Assembly (NCBI GenBank): GCA_016946835.1
Contig: JACVTC010000063.1
Span: 64,001-128,000, forward strand
Direction: 5' to 3'
DNA length: 64,000 bases
Origin: Neocallimastix lanati (nom. inval.)
Lineage: Eukaryota; Neocallimastigomycota; Neocallimastigomycetes; Neocallimastigales; Neocallimastigaceae
Made by a program: the position numbers and the translations under genes
The notes under the pieces: generated by a model
The model's database searches: none
What the model was told of the DNA's origin: nothing
Seen by the model: the letters and a program-made list of their open reading frames with translations, nothing else
Shown: positions 44,833 to 54,245 of the stretch, piece by piece
Layout of the letters: each line of letters starts with the position of its first letter
Position numbering within the stretch: the first letter of the stretch is position 1

Positions 44833-47031
44833 TTAGTCTTCATTTGTGAGGTTTAGTTCCGTAAAGTATGGAATAATATTCTTCAGGTGGATATTACGTT
44901 CTGCTAGTTCACCAGTCGTTGGGTCGCATACTGTCATTGTGTTTAATTCTCTTTTAACAATTTGTAATGGTCCTGTGAAGAATGGGTCTAGCTTCCTTCG
45001 ATTAAATACTTTCACTAATACTAAGTCCCCTGGTTTATAGTCACTTCTCATTCTTTTGATTTGTTTCCTTCTATCGGACCAAAGTTTGTTTGCGGTTTCA
45101 ATATTTCTTATGGCTTCCTTTATCCACTTATCATGTATCAAAAATTTTCTGAGCCAGTACTCTTCATCACTTTCCCATTCATTTTTCTTTTCAATATTAA
45201 TGGATAATTCGAAAGGTTGTATATCCCTCCTTCCATACAATAATTCGAAGCTACTGTGTTTTGTAACTTCACTTTTACAAGTACGTAGTGCCCATAAAGC
45301 ACTATATAAAGTCTCATCCCAATGCTTATCTTTTTTTCCCAGGATTCGTAGATACTTCCCAATTTCTTTGTTTCTGTTTTCAACTTCTCCATTCGAGGCT
45401 GGATGGTAAGTTGAAATATAGTGAACATAAACATCGTGTAGATCTAAGAATGCTTTTGTTTTATCTGCGGTGAACTGTGGACCATTGTCTGTTACCAGTA
45501 TCTCAGGGATACCATGTCTTGAGAATACTTTCTTTAAAAAGTTTATCACGTCATCTGCTTCCGATGTTACTAATGGTTCAGCCTCTACCCATTTGGTTAA
45601 ATAGTCAACTAGAACAATTATAAATCTATTACCTCTTGGAGTTTCTGGTAGGGGTCCAATTAAATCGAGTCCAACTCTTGAGAAAGGGTATCCTGGAGGA
45701 GTGGCATTATCTTCTGGAAATTGATTTAATGTTTGTGGCTTACATGTTTGGCATTTGTAACAACATCGAATATAATTATTAACATCCTTTTTCATATTTT
45801 TCCAATAATAATCTCTTTTTAGTCTGTTGTATGTTTTATATACTCCCTCATGGCCAATTTGATGAGCTTGATCAATTAATGTTAATTTTTCTTCTATGCT
45901 TTTCACTATGTACCTTAATTTATCGCCTTGTTTATAATATTCTTTGCCTTCAATAATTATTATTCTTTTTTTGATATAATCTTCTATAAATTTATTAAAA
46001 CTATTACTATTATTATTATTATTATTACTTATACCATTATCACTATTATCAACTTCATTATTATTGTTATATATAATATTTATTGTTTCTTTAGGTTTAT
46101 CAGAAGTTTCCAATCTAGACAGAGCATCAGCTATGACATTCTTCCTCCCCTCTTGATATTCGACTTTAACATTCAAGATGGATAATTCCGTAACCCATTT
46201 GAGATGTCTACTATTGGTAGGTTCACGATTATTAAATATACCAACAAGCGGTTTATGGTCAGTATAAACTATAGTTATAAAAGAATTACCAGTGATAAAT
46301 TGTTTAAATTTCTGAACACAATGGAAGACAGCTTTACCTTCCAGGTCAGTAATACTATAATTTTCTTCCGATTTACTTAATGATCTACTTTCATAAAAAA
46401 TAGGAACCTCAAGATTATTTTTATCTCGTTGTAGAAGAACACCTCCTAGTCCATCTCTAGAAGCATCGGTACGTATAATAAATGGTTTAGAAAAATCTGG
46501 GGGAGTTAGTATAGGTGCTTTTATTAATTTATTTTTTAATTCTTCAAATGCTTTAATACACTCTTCGGAAAAGTTAAATATCGAGTTCTTCTTTAAAAGG
46601 TAAAACAATGGTTTTGCTATTTGAGCAAAATTTTTAATAAATTTGCGATAATATCCTATAGCACCAAGAAAAGATTTAAGTTGTGTAGTATTTTTAGGTG
46701 GTAACCAATTAACAATTGTTTTTACTTTTTCCGGAATAGGAGAAATACCATCTGTCGAGAGCTTGTGACCAAGTAGTGAAACTTCTTTTTTAAAGAATGA
46801 ACATTTTTCCAAATTAATTTTTAATCCATTGTCTTTTAGTATCTTAAAAACACGACGTAAGTGTAAAATATGTTCATTTATATCTTTAGAAAATATAACT
46901 ATATCATCAATATAAATAAATACACATTCACCGATTAATTCAAAAAATATTTTGTTCATTTCTCTCTGAAAGGTTGCTGGGGCGTTACATAAACCAAATG
47001 GCATTACTCTGAAGTTGTAATTGCTATACAT
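44833..47031 (-). CDS. Gypsy pol, reverse transcriptase (palm to C-terminus), RNase H and integrase
   Basis: 732 residues from a nominal ATG. It starts inside the reverse transcriptase just after the premature stop (MPFGLCNAPATFQ, then YIDD at 40-43). RNase H follows (TDAS about 188-191, and the ADALSR end at about 301-306). The integrase zinc site is His390, His394, Cys427, Cys430. The catalytic triad is Asp456, Asp515, Glu551 (D-35-E). The C-terminus has a GPY/F-type module (KPGDLVLVKV...FFTGPL). It is the same frame as the upstream block and is separated only by one TAA with seven sense codons between, so this is one gene broken by a nonsense mutation. Confidence 0.92.
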   Translation of the reverse strand: MYSNYNFRVMPFGLCNAPATFQREMNKIFFELIGECVFIYIDDIVIFSKDINEHILHLRRVFKILKDNGLKINLEKCSFFKKEVSLLGHKLSTDGISPIPEKVKTIVNWLPPKNTTQLKSFLGAIGYYRKFIKNFAQIAKPLFYLLKKNSIFNFSEECIKAFEELKNKLIKAPILTPPDFSKPFIIRTDASRDGLGGVLLQRDKNNLEVPIFYESRSLSKSEENYSITDLEGKAVFHCVQKFKQFITGNSFITIVYTDHKPLVGIFNNREPTNSRHLKWVTELSILNVKVEYQEGRKNVIADALSRLETSDKPKETINIIYNNNNEVDNSDNGISNNNNNNSNSFNKFIEDYIKKRIIIIEGKEYYKQGDKLRYIVKSIEEKLTLIDQAHQIGHEGVYKTYNRLKRDYYWKNMKKDVNNYIRCCYKCQTCKPQTLNQFPEDNATPPGYPFSRVGLDLIGPLPETPRGNRFIIVLVDYLTKWVEAEPLVTSEADDVINFLKKVFSRHGIPEILVTDNGPQFTADKTKAFLDLHDVYVHYISTYHPASNGEVENRNKEIGKYLRILGKKDKHWDETLYSALWALRTCKSEVTKHSSFELLYGRRDIQPFELSINIEKKNEWESDEEYWLRKFLIHDKWIKEAIRNIETANKLWSDRRKQIKRMRSDYKPGDLVLVKVFNRRKLDPFFTGPLQIVKRELNTMTVCDPTTGELAERNIHLKNIIPYFTELNLTNED

Positions 47032-47052
47032 TGTGGTAAATGCAGTCTTTTC

Positions 47053-48642
47053 TTAATCTTCGGGAGCCATTGGGATTTGGTGGTATCCTGAAAAAAGGTC
47101 AATCGTAGACAGGATTTGTGAATTATTTCCGATTTGCAAAAGAATTTCATCGATTAAAGGTAATGAATATGAATCTTTAATTGTTATATTATTTAATTTA
47201 CGATAATCAACGCACATTCTCCAATCTTTATTATTCTTTTTAGGTACTAAGACAACGGGAAAGGACCAAGCAGAGAAAGACGGTTCAATCAACCGATTAT
47301 TGATTAAAAATGTAAGTATTTCTTTGAGAGCCATAGATTGAGCTTTAGAAAGTTTATATGCTTTCAGTTTTATTGGTTTAGCATTTGGAATTAAATTAAT
47401 TCTATGTGGTAATAATTTAGAAGTTCCAAGGTCATCAGTCTTCACAGCTAATATGTCTTTAAAAATTTCGAATAGCTCTTTTATAGAGTTCTTATGTTCA
47501 CTAGGTACGGCATTAATAATATCATTTATTAGATTTTCTTTAACATTAATAGTTTGTTCTAATTGTTTATCTTTATTCTGAATAACTATAGTAAGTAGTA
47601 AGGGTGTAGATGCATTTTTGTTTTCTTTATTAATTTCTTCTCCTGAGTCAATTGGATTTTTCAGATTAATATCGTAGTAAAGGTCAGCTAATTTCTTGTA
47701 AGTATTATCTTCATTAATATAATACAATGAGTCATTAACTAGGTTAATATCAAACCTATTTTTCTTTAATGAATCAACTCCAATTAGAATGTCGAAAAGG
47801 TCATCTTTTTCAATTACTCTAAAATAATCTTGGAAAGTCTTGTCTCCTATAGTTATTTCTAGCTCATATATTTCGGATTCAATTGTCGAGTTTGAACAAG
47901 CTTGAAAAATAGTTTCTGAGATTCTTCCTATGGCAGGTTTGTTTATATTATATTTTTCTAAAGCAGATCTTGTAATAGCATTAACACTAGCGCAAGTATC
48001 TAAAAATATCTCACAATTGGTATTTTCAACTTTTCCTTTTACTTTAATTATTTTAAATTTATTAACTATTGTCATCACATTATTAATAGCATTACTTTTA
48101 GGAGTAAGCTTCAAAGCTTTACTAAATGCTGTTCTGAATTTTGGGAATAGATCAAGTAAGTATCCTAATTTAGTAATAACTTCAGTAGATGCAACTTCTT
48201 TTAATAGATCTTGTATTAAATAATCATCAAATTGTTCTATTAATTTAATATGTTTTTCTTTAGATTCTTTGTTGTTACTTAATGAAGGTGGAGATTTCTT
48301 TGCATTTTCAATAATATCTTTAATTCTTTCTTCATAATTGTTTCTTTTACTCGTTCTAATATTCTTCTCGGCTATAATTGAAGGATCTAAGTACTCCAAT
48401 TTTTCGGTTTGATTACTATTAGAGGTAGTTTTATTATTTTTATCTAAAGTAGTATTCTTATCTACTGTATTTGTAGACTTATTTTTATTAATTTCATTAT
48501 TTTGTATACTATTTTCAATATCATCTTTAATCATAATTACATCTTCAATTGGTAAAGTATTAGTTTCCATATTTTGATCCTTTTGGTTATGCACCTTTTT
48601 TTCTTCATCAAGACAAGCATCATATTTGTTGTTATGTCTCAT
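47053..48642 (-). CDS. Gypsy pol, protease and N-terminal reverse transcriptase
   Basis: 529 residues. Asn-rich start. The retropepsin-like domain has an active site reading DTCAS (Asp215), where most relatives have DTGA or DSGA. Reverse transcriptase begins near residue 435 (SFPVVLVPKK, DWRMCVDYRKLN, STIDLFSGYHQIPM) and ends at TAA (47,053-47,055) in the place where relatives read ED-x-EKTAFTT. The frame is open upstream of the ATG to about 48,690 and overlaps the preceding small frame by a few codons. Confidence 0.9.
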   Translation of the reverse strand: MRHNNKYDACLDEEKKVHNQKDQNMETNTLPIEDVIMIKDDIENSIQNNEINKNKSTNTVDKNTTLDKNNKTTSNSNQTEKLEYLDPSIIAEKNIRTSKRNNYEERIKDIIENAKKSPPSLSNNKESKEKHIKLIEQFDDYLIQDLLKEVASTEVITKLGYLLDLFPKFRTAFSKALKLTPKSNAINNVMTIVNKFKIIKVKGKVENTNCEIFLDTCASVNAITRSALEKYNINKPAIGRISETIFQACSNSTIESEIYELEITIGDKTFQDYFRVIEKDDLFDILIGVDSLKKNRFDINLVNDSLYYINEDNTYKKLADLYYDINLKNPIDSGEEINKENKNASTPLLLTIVIQNKDKQLEQTINVKENLINDIINAVPSEHKNSIKELFEIFKDILAVKTDDLGTSKLLPHRINLIPNAKPIKLKAYKLSKAQSMALKEILTFLINNRLIEPSFSAWSFPVVLVPKKNNKDWRMCVDYRKLNNITIKDSYSLPLIDEILLQIGNNSQILSTIDLFSGYHQIPMAPED

Positions 48643-48674
48643 AGCCGCTGTTTGAATCGGCGTCGGATTATTCT

Positions 48675-49085
48675 TTAATGTATCATTGGATTTCTTTTAT
48701 TATAAGGAATGGAACTTACGTTTTTTTCTTTTTGTTTTCTGACAGCTGGTGCAAGAACTTCAATTGGTTTATTAATATGTAAAGGTTGATAATTTGATAT
48801 TGATTTATTATGGTTATTCATATTATTATTATTAATATATTTATTATTAATATTGTTACTATTATTATTAATATTGTTACTATTATTATTAATATTTCTA
48901 TTATGATGATAACAATTATTAGTATTGTCTTCCATGTGGTTGGTTTGTTTACTGGAAGTTATCCTTCTCCCATTTAGTGGTTTAAAGATTTGTTGATCAT
49001 TCCCCTTTCTTCCATTTCCGCTAATTGTTTGAACGAATAGGGGCAGTTTGAAGCCTTGTACCCATTTTGGAAACAACGGAAACAA
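48675..49085 (-). CDS. Gypsy gag-pol linker frame (-1 relative to gag)
   Basis: This Asn-rich frame overlaps the end of gag by about 110 nt. Entered by a -1 shift at the heptamer 48,980-48,986, it would read LNPLNGRRITSSK and continue for about 100 codons to 48,675. To join protease a second -1 change would be needed between about 48,690 and 48,675, where I see no slippery site. So it is either a transframe product or the remnant of a once-continuous frame with two indels. The listed ATG start is nominal. Confidence 0.5.
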   Translation of the reverse strand: MFPLFPKWVQGFKLPLFVQTISGNGRKGNDQQIFKPLNGRRITSSKQTNHMEDNTNNCYHHNRNINNNSNNINNNSNNINNKYINNNNMNNHNKSISNYQPLHINKPIEVLAPAVRKQKEKNVSSIPYNKRNPMIH

Positions 49086-50155
49086 GTAATTTTCCTATTT
49101 TGGTAGTCTTTATTAAAACTATTATTATATTCCTTATTTGGAATAACCCCTGGATTTCTATTTATGGTAGTTGTAAGTATATTAGCGTCAATACCGTTAT
49201 TATTGTCATATACGTTACTATTTTGAGAAACTGCGGTAGCTATATTGTTGGTATTGTTATCGTTACTAATATTATTGTTTTTATAATTGTAATTAGAGTT
49301 ATTACTATTTTGTATCCTATTAGGTAAATAATTATAATTATAGTTGTTGTTATCCATGATATTATTCATATTTTGATTGACGTTAGTATTATAATTATTA
49401 TTGAGGTTCATAAATCTTGAACCGTTACTAAAGTTTCGGTTATTCCTTCTAAAAGGTGGACGAAAATTATTATTGTAAACATTTCTATTAGTACTTTGAT
49501 TTATATTATGTTGATAAGAAGGTTCTCCATAAAAATTCTGATAAAATGGGTGATTCATTATAGGACTATCCAAATTTTGCACAAACATTAAATTAGATCT
49601 ATTCTTATTATTATCTTGCCCAATATTACTGATTATTTCTTTTTCAGCTTCTTCGGATACTTCAGCTACCTTAAAAGCTTCAGATAAAGTTTCGCATTCG
49701 GTTGTCATAACTCTTGAACAAGGAAAGACCCGTGTACTTATAGCAGTAGTATAGTCCTTTATTGAAATTAGTTTTTGATATTCTCTTGGTAGGCCTTTAT
49801 ATAATATTTTGTATCTATGATTAAATTTTTTTATAGTTTCCTTATTATTAATTTTTAATGATTTTAATACTGCACATTTATCATTAGGTGTGATGTGCAA
49901 GTACTCCTCAACGGCAGCTTGGATTTCTTTGAAGCTGGGATATCTAACTTCGTTTCCATTCTTACTTTTTAAAGAATTTAAGGCCCCATGCATGTCTTCT
50001 TCGACTGCTTCTTTGGCCCAGACAAAAATTCTTCTTGGTTCCACAACATCGTAGAGCTCCATCACTCTGACGAATTCATGCATCCATCCATCAACATCTT
50101 TTCCATAGTCGATGAGATTTGGTAATGCTTTCTGTAATTTGGCAGCGTCAATCAT
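48974..50155 (-). CDS. Gypsy Gag
   Basis: 393 residues. The N-terminal capsid-like helical region (to about 190) is followed by an Asn-rich stretch and one zinc-knuckle-like motif, CFRCFQNGYKASNC. The usual His is Tyr here, so zinc binding may be impaired. It starts at the first ATG, about 220 nt inside the primer site. It ends CAC TAA directly after U UUA AAC, which is in phase. Confidence 0.88.
   Translation of the reverse strand: MIDAAKLQKALPNLIDYGKDVDGWMHEFVRVMELYDVVEPRRIFVWAKEAVEEDMHGALNSLKSKNGNEVRYPSFKEIQAAVEEYLHITPNDKCAVLKSLKINNKETIKKFNHRYKILYKGLPREYQKLISIKDYTTAISTRVFPCSRVMTTECETLSEAFKVAEVSEEAEKEIISNIGQDNNKNRSNLMFVQNLDSPIMNHPFYQNFYGEPSYQHNINQSTNRNVYNNNFRPPFRRNNRNFSNGSRFMNLNNNYNTNVNQNMNNIMDNNNYNYNYLPNRIQNSNNSNYNYKNNNISNDNNTNNIATAVSQNSNVYDNNNGIDANILTTTINRNPGVIPNKEYNNSFNKDYQNRKITCFRCFQNGYKASNCPYSFKQLAEMEERGMINKSLNH
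48980..48986 (-). promoter_or_regulatory. Candidate -1 ribosomal frameshift heptamer at the end of gypsy gag
   Basis: The coding strand reads TCT TTA AAC CAC TAA. The heptamer U UUA AAC has the X XXY YYZ pattern in the gag frame, 4 nt before the stop codon. The -1 frame is open beyond it. A 6-bp hairpin (CTTCCA with TGGAAG) starts about 21 nt downstream, rather far for a stimulator. Confidence 0.5.
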
Positions 50156-50374
50156 GATAAATAGAATTTATTAAAAAAAAGTAATATAAAATAGATATAT
50201 TTATTTATAATATAATAATTGTTTTGTAAAAAAAATAAATGAAGAAATAAAAAAAAATTGATTTATAATAATATAATAAATTCTTTTGTACTATAAATAT
50301 ATAAAATAAAAAAAAATGAATTAATTAAAGTAAAGTAATTTCTCTTATTATTTTCATATTATTTTATCTTGCTT

Positions 50375-50393
50375 CCGCCCGGATTCTCCACCA
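50375..50393 (-). other. Gypsy primer-binding site
   Basis: Four bases inside the 5' LTR the minus strand reads TGGTGGAGAATCCGGGCGG. This is GC-rich and complementary to a tRNA 3' end of the form ...CGGATTCTCCACCA. I cannot assign the tRNA species. Confidence 0.75.
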
Positions 50394-50397
50394 ATTT

Positions 50398-50958
50398 TGG
50401 TACGTTATTTTTATATATTGTACCTTTTATATGATTTGGGGAAAGCAAGTTGTAAAATTATAAAATAATATATTCTAATAAAAGAAATAAATAAAAAAAT
50501 TATAACACAAAATTAATAATAAATTTTTTAATAAATAATAATGTGTTACTTTTAAATCTTTATTTTATTTATAAGTTTTGTTCTTTAAATAAGTACATTT
50601 AATTTTATTATAACTTTATTATATCTTTAAATTTATATTTTAATAATAATATTAACCAAAATATCCTAAATATTTATTCACCCGAATAAATATTTTATAA
50701 TTCCTATTCTAACTATTATATTCTTTAAAGATATTAAATTATTAAGTTCCTCCTTTGTTAGTATTTTATCTTTCACTTATTTTTATACTATAATTTATCT
50801 TAATTCTTATTGGTTATCTATTAATTAAAATTATTTTTATTAATATTATAATTTTATATACTAATTAAACCTTATACCTATTATAATAAAATAACTAAAG
50901 AATTATTTATTTTCTTATATTTTTAATAATTTATTCTATTTTAGTGAGTAACGTACCA
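50398..50958 (-). repeat. Gypsy 5' LTR (561 bp)
   Basis: Same ends and length as 42,951-43,511. It is followed by TCAG and then directly by another LTR. Confidence 0.95.
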
Positions 50959-50962
50959 TCAG

Positions 50963-51485
50963 TGATACGCAACTTATAAAAAAGTCACTTTAGGGTCGGG
51001 ACAAACAAGTTTTATTAATATAAAATAATATATTCTAATAATAAGAATTAAATAACACACAAATAAAAAAAATAATTTAAACAAAGATAATAATATTATT
51101 TAATATTTTAGTATTTTATTATTTTCTCTGTTTTTATATTTCAAATTAATAATTTCATATATTTATCTCTAAAATCTATTTTCTATATTTATTATTTATT
51201 ATAAAATTTCTCTTTCTATTTTCTAATCTTAATTATAAAGTATAAATCCCTTATTTTAACTATTGAGTAATTCTTTTTCTCTAAGAATTCCCCTTTCTAA
51301 TTATTTAATAATTGATCTTTTTATACTAAGTTTTCTCAATTCCTATTGGTAGTTAATTATTATTTAATTATATTATTTAATTATATTAAAATATTTAATA
51401 TTCTTTATCACTAATCCACATATTAATATTGTTATTTTCTAATTTTTTTTACAATATTTTCTATTATTGTATGAGTAACGTATCA
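50963..51485. mobile_element. Solo LTR related to the gypsy LTR (523 bp)
   Basis: TGATACG...CGTATCA, flanked by TCAG at 50,959-50,962 and 51,486-51,489. It shares the internal block AATAATATATTCTAATAA and the TGAGTAACGTA end with the gypsy LTR, so it is probably a sister family. No internal region remains. Confidence 0.85.
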
Positions 51486-51670
51486 TCAGTTAGTAAAATT
51501 AGAACTTTGGTTCAATGGTTAGTTACATTGATCATAACCAATACTTCATGGTTCGACTCACACCTCAACCCATTTTGCATTAATAATTATTTTATTAATT
51601 ATTTTATTAATTATTAATAATATCTTCTTGAATATTCTTTCTGTATAAAATTATAGAAAGTTAAAGATTC

Positions 51671-51694
51671 TTTCGGTTCGTAATTCAACCGAAA
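51671..51694. other. Hairpin within the split solo LTR
   Basis: TTTCGGTT (51,671-51,678) and AACCGAAA (51,687-51,694) form a perfect 8-bp stem with an 8-nt loop. Confidence 0.7.
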
Positions 51695-52119
51695 TGAATT
51701 TAGAAATTCTTATTATATAAATTATTTTATTCTTTTTTGATAAGATTCATTTTCATCAATTAAAATCTATATTCTAGAAACTTTACATTATTAATTATTA
51801 CAAACATATTTCTAAATATTTCTTTAAAATTATTTTTACATGTTAAACTGTTTTTCCGTTAAAAGTATAAATAGTGCGAACTTCACGAATGAAAATATTT
51901 TTCTTCGTGCTTTTATTAATAATAATTAACGTATAAGTAATTCGAAATATTACCTTGTTGATTAATATTAATAATTATTTTAAATTTTATAATTAATAAA
52001 AAATATTTCTAATAAAACGAATTATTTATACAGATAGTGTAAACCTATTGAGTTTTCTCCTTTCTGTGTTTCTATACCACGTCCCGCCGTTACTATAGAA
52101 GCACCTCCGTTACAATTAT

Positions 52120-53943
52120 GTTAAAATAATTAAAATATTAAATAAAGGTATTTCATACAATTAATTTAAAATTTATTATTTATTATTTTTATTAAAATTA
52201 AATAAAATTCATTTAATATTTAATAATTTTTAATAAAATATAATTTTATTTTTTTAATTTTAAATTTATTTTTAATCGTTTTATATGAATTAAATTTAGA
52301 AAAATATATCATAATTTAAGTAATAATAATATACATTTTTTATATTTTAAATTTTATCTAAATTTTTCCTTTTTTATTGTATGATTCATATATAAATTTC
52401 TTCAATATAACGTTGTAATAATCATTGCGTATAAAAATTATTTTTTCTTTTATATAATTATTGCATATAACAATAAATTTATTTTTGGATTTATTTAATT
52501 ATTAAAGAATATCATGAGAATTTACTTTTCATACATAGTAGAATATATTATTATTTTTTTTGAAATAGTTATTTAATAATATTTAAAAAAAATATATTAT
52601 TATTTATAAATTTATTTATAATTGTGTATAATTTCTTAAATTGAAAAATTTTAATTTAAATTATAATAATCCACATTGTGAAATGAACTATTTTGAAATT
52701 CCCAATCTCAAGAATATTTATCTATGCTCTTAACATCATATTCTAAAAAAACTCTCTAATAAAATAGAAGAAATGGACAAAGAGAGTGATCAAACCATAA
52801 TTATAATGTATATTAGCCTGTGGAATAACAGCAAGGATAAAACCTGGGTGATAAGAATTAATATTTTCAATTTCATTAATTTCTTAATCAATAAATTCAC
52901 AATTTATATAATAATAATTAAAAATAAAAGTATTAATCAATTTAAATTCATATTATTTAATGATATAATAATTTATTTAATTATTTATTAATATATTTAA
53001 TTATTTATTATTTTTTATTTTGTGTTTAATTTTATTTGTGTATATAATAAATAGTAATTAAGCAATTGATGAAATACCAACCTTAAAAAATATTAAATAA
53101 CATTTAAATTTATATAAAAATAATTTATAAATTTAAGGAGTTTTAAAAATATTCATTTTTCATTTTTATGTATTATAAATTTTATTCAAATATTTAATTT
53201 TCCTTTTTATTTATTGAAATACGAAAAAAATTAAAATCTATAAAGACATAGAAGACAAAAAAAAAAGTGAGATAATAAGATCTTTTAAAGCTTTTATTTT
53301 ACATATTGTGATGTATTAGTACTCAAAATTATTTAAAAAATTTCATATGCTACTGCATTAGAATAAAATTATTTTATTAATTTATTTTAATATTATATTT
53401 TAAAATATTCTGTGAAAAATAAAAAAAAGTCATAGGTATAATTTATAAAATTTTACTTGATTTTTTCAATATTAATTTTTTTACTAATATTAAATATTTT
53501 GTTTTTATATTTATTTAAAATTTGTTTTATTTTCTTTTTTTTAATTATTTAATTTATTTTTTTATAAAAATAATAGAATATTTTTTATACATATCTTTCC
53601 TTAGATAAAGATTAATTTAATAAAAGCTATTATTAAAAAAATAATTTTTTTCTTTCAATATTAATTTATGTTTAATAACTAAATATAAATTGTGTCAAAT
53701 AATTATAAAATTATAAACTTTAATTTATATTAAATAAGATTATCCAAGATATCTTTATAAATTAAAAAATTAATTAAATAATTTTTTATATGAATATTAT
53801 ATTTATTAATTAAAAAATTAGTAAATTATAAATTAAAGTTTTAAGTAATATTAATTTATTTAAAATTAATTATTTTTTATAATAATTTTAATAATTGATA
53901 TAAGTTATTTATTTTTTATAATTTTCAATTAATATCTATAAAG
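52120..53943. repeat. Right-arm non-coding sequence
   Basis: It mirrors about 21,390 down to 18,690 of the left arm, including a truncated MITE (about 52,520-52,705) at the same position as 19,975-20,255 and a worn copy of the tRNA-like B-box region (about 52,780-52,850). No gene is seen. Confidence 0.6.
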
Positions 53944-54245
53944 TAAATTTAATATAATAATTTATTCTGCAAATTAAATTTTATATAATAATTTAATCTA
54001 TAAATTGAATTTAATATAAAAATTTAATCTATAAATTAAATTTAATATAAAAATTTAATCCATAAATTAAATTTAATATAAAAATTTAATCTATAAATTA
54101 AATTTAATATTAAAATTTAATTTAATCTATAAATTAAATTTAATATAAAATTTAATTTAATCTATAAATTAAATTTAATATAAAAATTTAATCTATAAAT
54201 TAAATTTAATATAATATTTTAATCTATAAATTAAATTTAATATTT
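53944..54245. repeat. 31-bp tandem array, about nine units
   Basis: Unit AATTTAATCTATAAATTAAA followed by TTTAATATAAA, with small length variants. The left arm shows at most one unit at the matching place (about 18,670), where a 1.9-kb left-specific segment lies. Confidence 0.85.

Larger units (their letters stand above)
42951..50958 (-). mobile_element. Ty3/gypsy LTR retrotransposon, recently inserted, pol damaged
   Basis: The 561-bp LTRs (42,951-43,511 and 50,398-50,958) have 10-bp inverted ends (TGGTACGTTA/TAACGTACCA), and I see about one base difference between them. TCAG is found on both outer sides (42,947-42,950; 50,959-50,962). Order on the minus strand: primer site, Gag, small linker frame, protease, reverse transcriptase, RNase H, integrase with GPY/F-like module, long homopolymer-rich 3' region, purine-rich tract, LTR. 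No chromodomain is seen. One ochre codon lies inside the reverse transcriptase, and there is an additional frame change before protease. Confidence 0.95.
42934..52114. mobile_element. Solo LTR split by later LTR insertions (left part 42,934-42,950, right part 51,490-52,114)
   Basis: Joining the two parts gives a 642-bp unit that starts TGTAACG and ends CGTTACA, flanked by ATTAT at 42,929-42,933 and 52,115-52,119. TG/CA ends, short inverted termini, a 5-bp target duplication and a TATA-like GTATAAATAG near 51,865 fit a solo LTR of unknown family. It was interrupted at TCAG by another solo LTR and then by a gypsy element. Confidence 0.7.

Noticed and set aside
51500-51575. tRNA gene (A-box-like TGGTTCAATGG and B-box-like GGTTCGACTCA)
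   Set aside because: The T-stem and acceptor arms do not pair, and the segment lies inside a solo LTR. At most it is a tRNA-derived relic.
51841-52114. Separate short LTR starting at TGTTAAACTG
   Set aside because: Flanks give no target duplication. The larger split unit 42,934-42,950 plus 51,490-52,114 has matching ends and ATTAT duplications.
53944-54245. CRISPR array
   Set aside because: Units are contiguous with no unique spacers, the window is eukaryotic, and no cas-like genes are present.
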